Assembly: GCA_016868875.1 (NCBI GenBank)
Contig: VGFN01000066.1
Coordinates: 1-6,141, forward strand
Length of the DNA: 6,141 nt
Source: Bacteroidota bacterium
Lineage (GTDB): Bacteria > Bacteroidota > Bacteroidia > UBA7662
Reading direction: 5' to 3'
The notes under the pieces are model-generated. The model saw nothing but the letters and a program-made list of their open reading frames with translations. It did no database searches and was not told where the DNA came from. Numbering within the stretch: position 1 is the first letter of the stretch; the number at the start of each line of letters is the position of its first letter. The position numbers were made by a program, and so were the translations under genes. Shown in pieces: positions 5,652 through 6,141 of this stretch.

Positions 5652-6141
5652 TTGAGGAATAGATCCTGCCTTTTCATTCTTTTCGCGGCCTTAATCCTAG
5701 TGGGGGCCACCATCTATGGAATTGTGCGATATGTTACAAATATTATAGAAAATCCAGAATGGGCAGAGACCCTCGCACAGTGGGAACAGACCCTTGGAGA
5801 ACCCTTGTGGGAAGAAATACAACGCAGCCACCCGCCCATCACGAATGAGCGGTCAACCTTGGCGATGGATCGACTCCTCGATCGCCTTTGTACGCCCAAC
5901 GGGATTGACACTGCGGGCCTTCACCGTCATTTGATTCAAAACCCTGAAGTCAATGCCTTTGCCTTGCCTGGAAGACGTTTGGTCGTTCAGAGCGGTCTTC
6001 TCCAAAGTGCCCAAGGACCGGATGAGGTTGCTGGGGTCTTGGCCCATGAATTGGCCCATGCCGAATTAAGTCACGTACGCCAAAAAATTATCAAAGAGGC
6101 GGGATTAAGTCTTTTGATGGCTTGGATTAGCGGTGGTTTGG
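5652..6141 (+). CDS. Membrane-anchored M48-family metalloprotease, N-terminal part (3' truncated)
   Basis: The frame is open from just after an in-frame TAG at 5637-5639 to the right edge and contains no ATG until well inside the protein (5862), so a non-ATG start is needed. TTG at 5652 is preferred: it gives a short basic n-region (RNR), then one hydrophobic segment at about residues 6-25 (CLFILFAALILVGATIYGIV), which fits a signal anchor or signal peptide. ATT at 5640 and GTG at 5700 are alternatives; the GTG would break the hydrophobic segment. About 163 residues are visible. M48 hallmarks are NAFALPGRRLVVQSGLL (from residue 101) and the zinc-binding HELAH (132-136, positions 6045-6059) in GVLAHELAHAELSHV. 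The glutamate zinc ligand expected further downstream is outside the window. M48 enzymes degrade misfolded or envelope proteins; the substrate here is unknown. It begins 32 bp after fabI. Confidence 0.85.
   Translation, partial: MRNRSCLFILFAALILVGATIYGIVRYVTNIIENPEWAETLAQWEQTLGEPLWEEIQRSHPPITNERSTLAMDRLLDRLCTPNGIDTAGLHRHLIQNPEVNAFALPGRRLVVQSGLLQSAQGPDEVAGVLAHELAHAELSHVRQKIIKEAGLSLLMAWISGGL

Noticed and set aside
1..6141. A hidden defence, mobile or CRISPR system
   Set aside because: Every stretch is accounted for by housekeeping genes with short gaps; there are no repeat arrays, transposase, integrase or toxin-antitoxin features.

Overview
The window reads as a chromosomal housekeeping segment from a member of the phylum Bacteroidota. 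The basis is the protein families: an omega subunit of the Bacteroidota type, a DUF4835/PorD-like secreted protein (a family I know only from this phylum), a FabI of the Bacteroidota type, and the gene order bamD - rpoZ - coaBC - DUF4835 - recN, which I recall as conserved there. None of the ATG starts has a recognisable Shine-Dalgarno sequence, which also fits. I cannot assign a genus. Base composition looks moderate and even, with no sign of recent transfer.

All genes lie on the + strand. Region by region: 1-455 is the C-terminal part of BamD, an outer-membrane assembly lipoprotein cut by the window edge. Positions 456-515 form a short AT-rich gap with a 20-bp-period direct repeat. Positions 516-830 encode the RNA polymerase omega subunit. 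Positions 841-2970 are one uninterrupted reading frame that joins a full CoaBC (coenzyme A biosynthesis) to a full DUF4835/PorD-type envelope protein, with a signal-peptide-like segment at the joint. Positions 3021-4769 encode the DNA-repair ATPase RecN, 4816-5619 encode the enoyl-ACP reductase FabI, and 5652 to the right edge is the start of a membrane-anchored M48 metalloprotease that appears to use a non-ATG start. Gaps between genes are 10 to 60 bp, so much of the segment could be co-transcribed. I found no convincing terminator or promoter.

The genes serve different core functions: outer-membrane and envelope biogenesis (BamD, PorD-like), transcription (omega), cofactor and lipid supply (CoaBC makes 4'-phosphopantetheine, the precursor of CoA and the ACP arm; FabI uses ACP-bound substrates), repair (RecN) and envelope proteolysis (M48). 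I see no defence system, mobile element, CRISPR array or RNA gene.

The one strongly unusual feature is the coaBC-DUF4835 fusion. A cytosolic enzyme runs in frame into a secretory signal peptide and a periplasmic protein with no stop codon between them. It could be a real polyprotein, an internal-start arrangement, or a lost stop codon or sequence error. Smaller curiosities are substitutions near the ATPase motifs of RecN, a Ser in place of the catalytic Cys of the CoaC domain, the repeat before rpoZ, and the TTG start of the protease.
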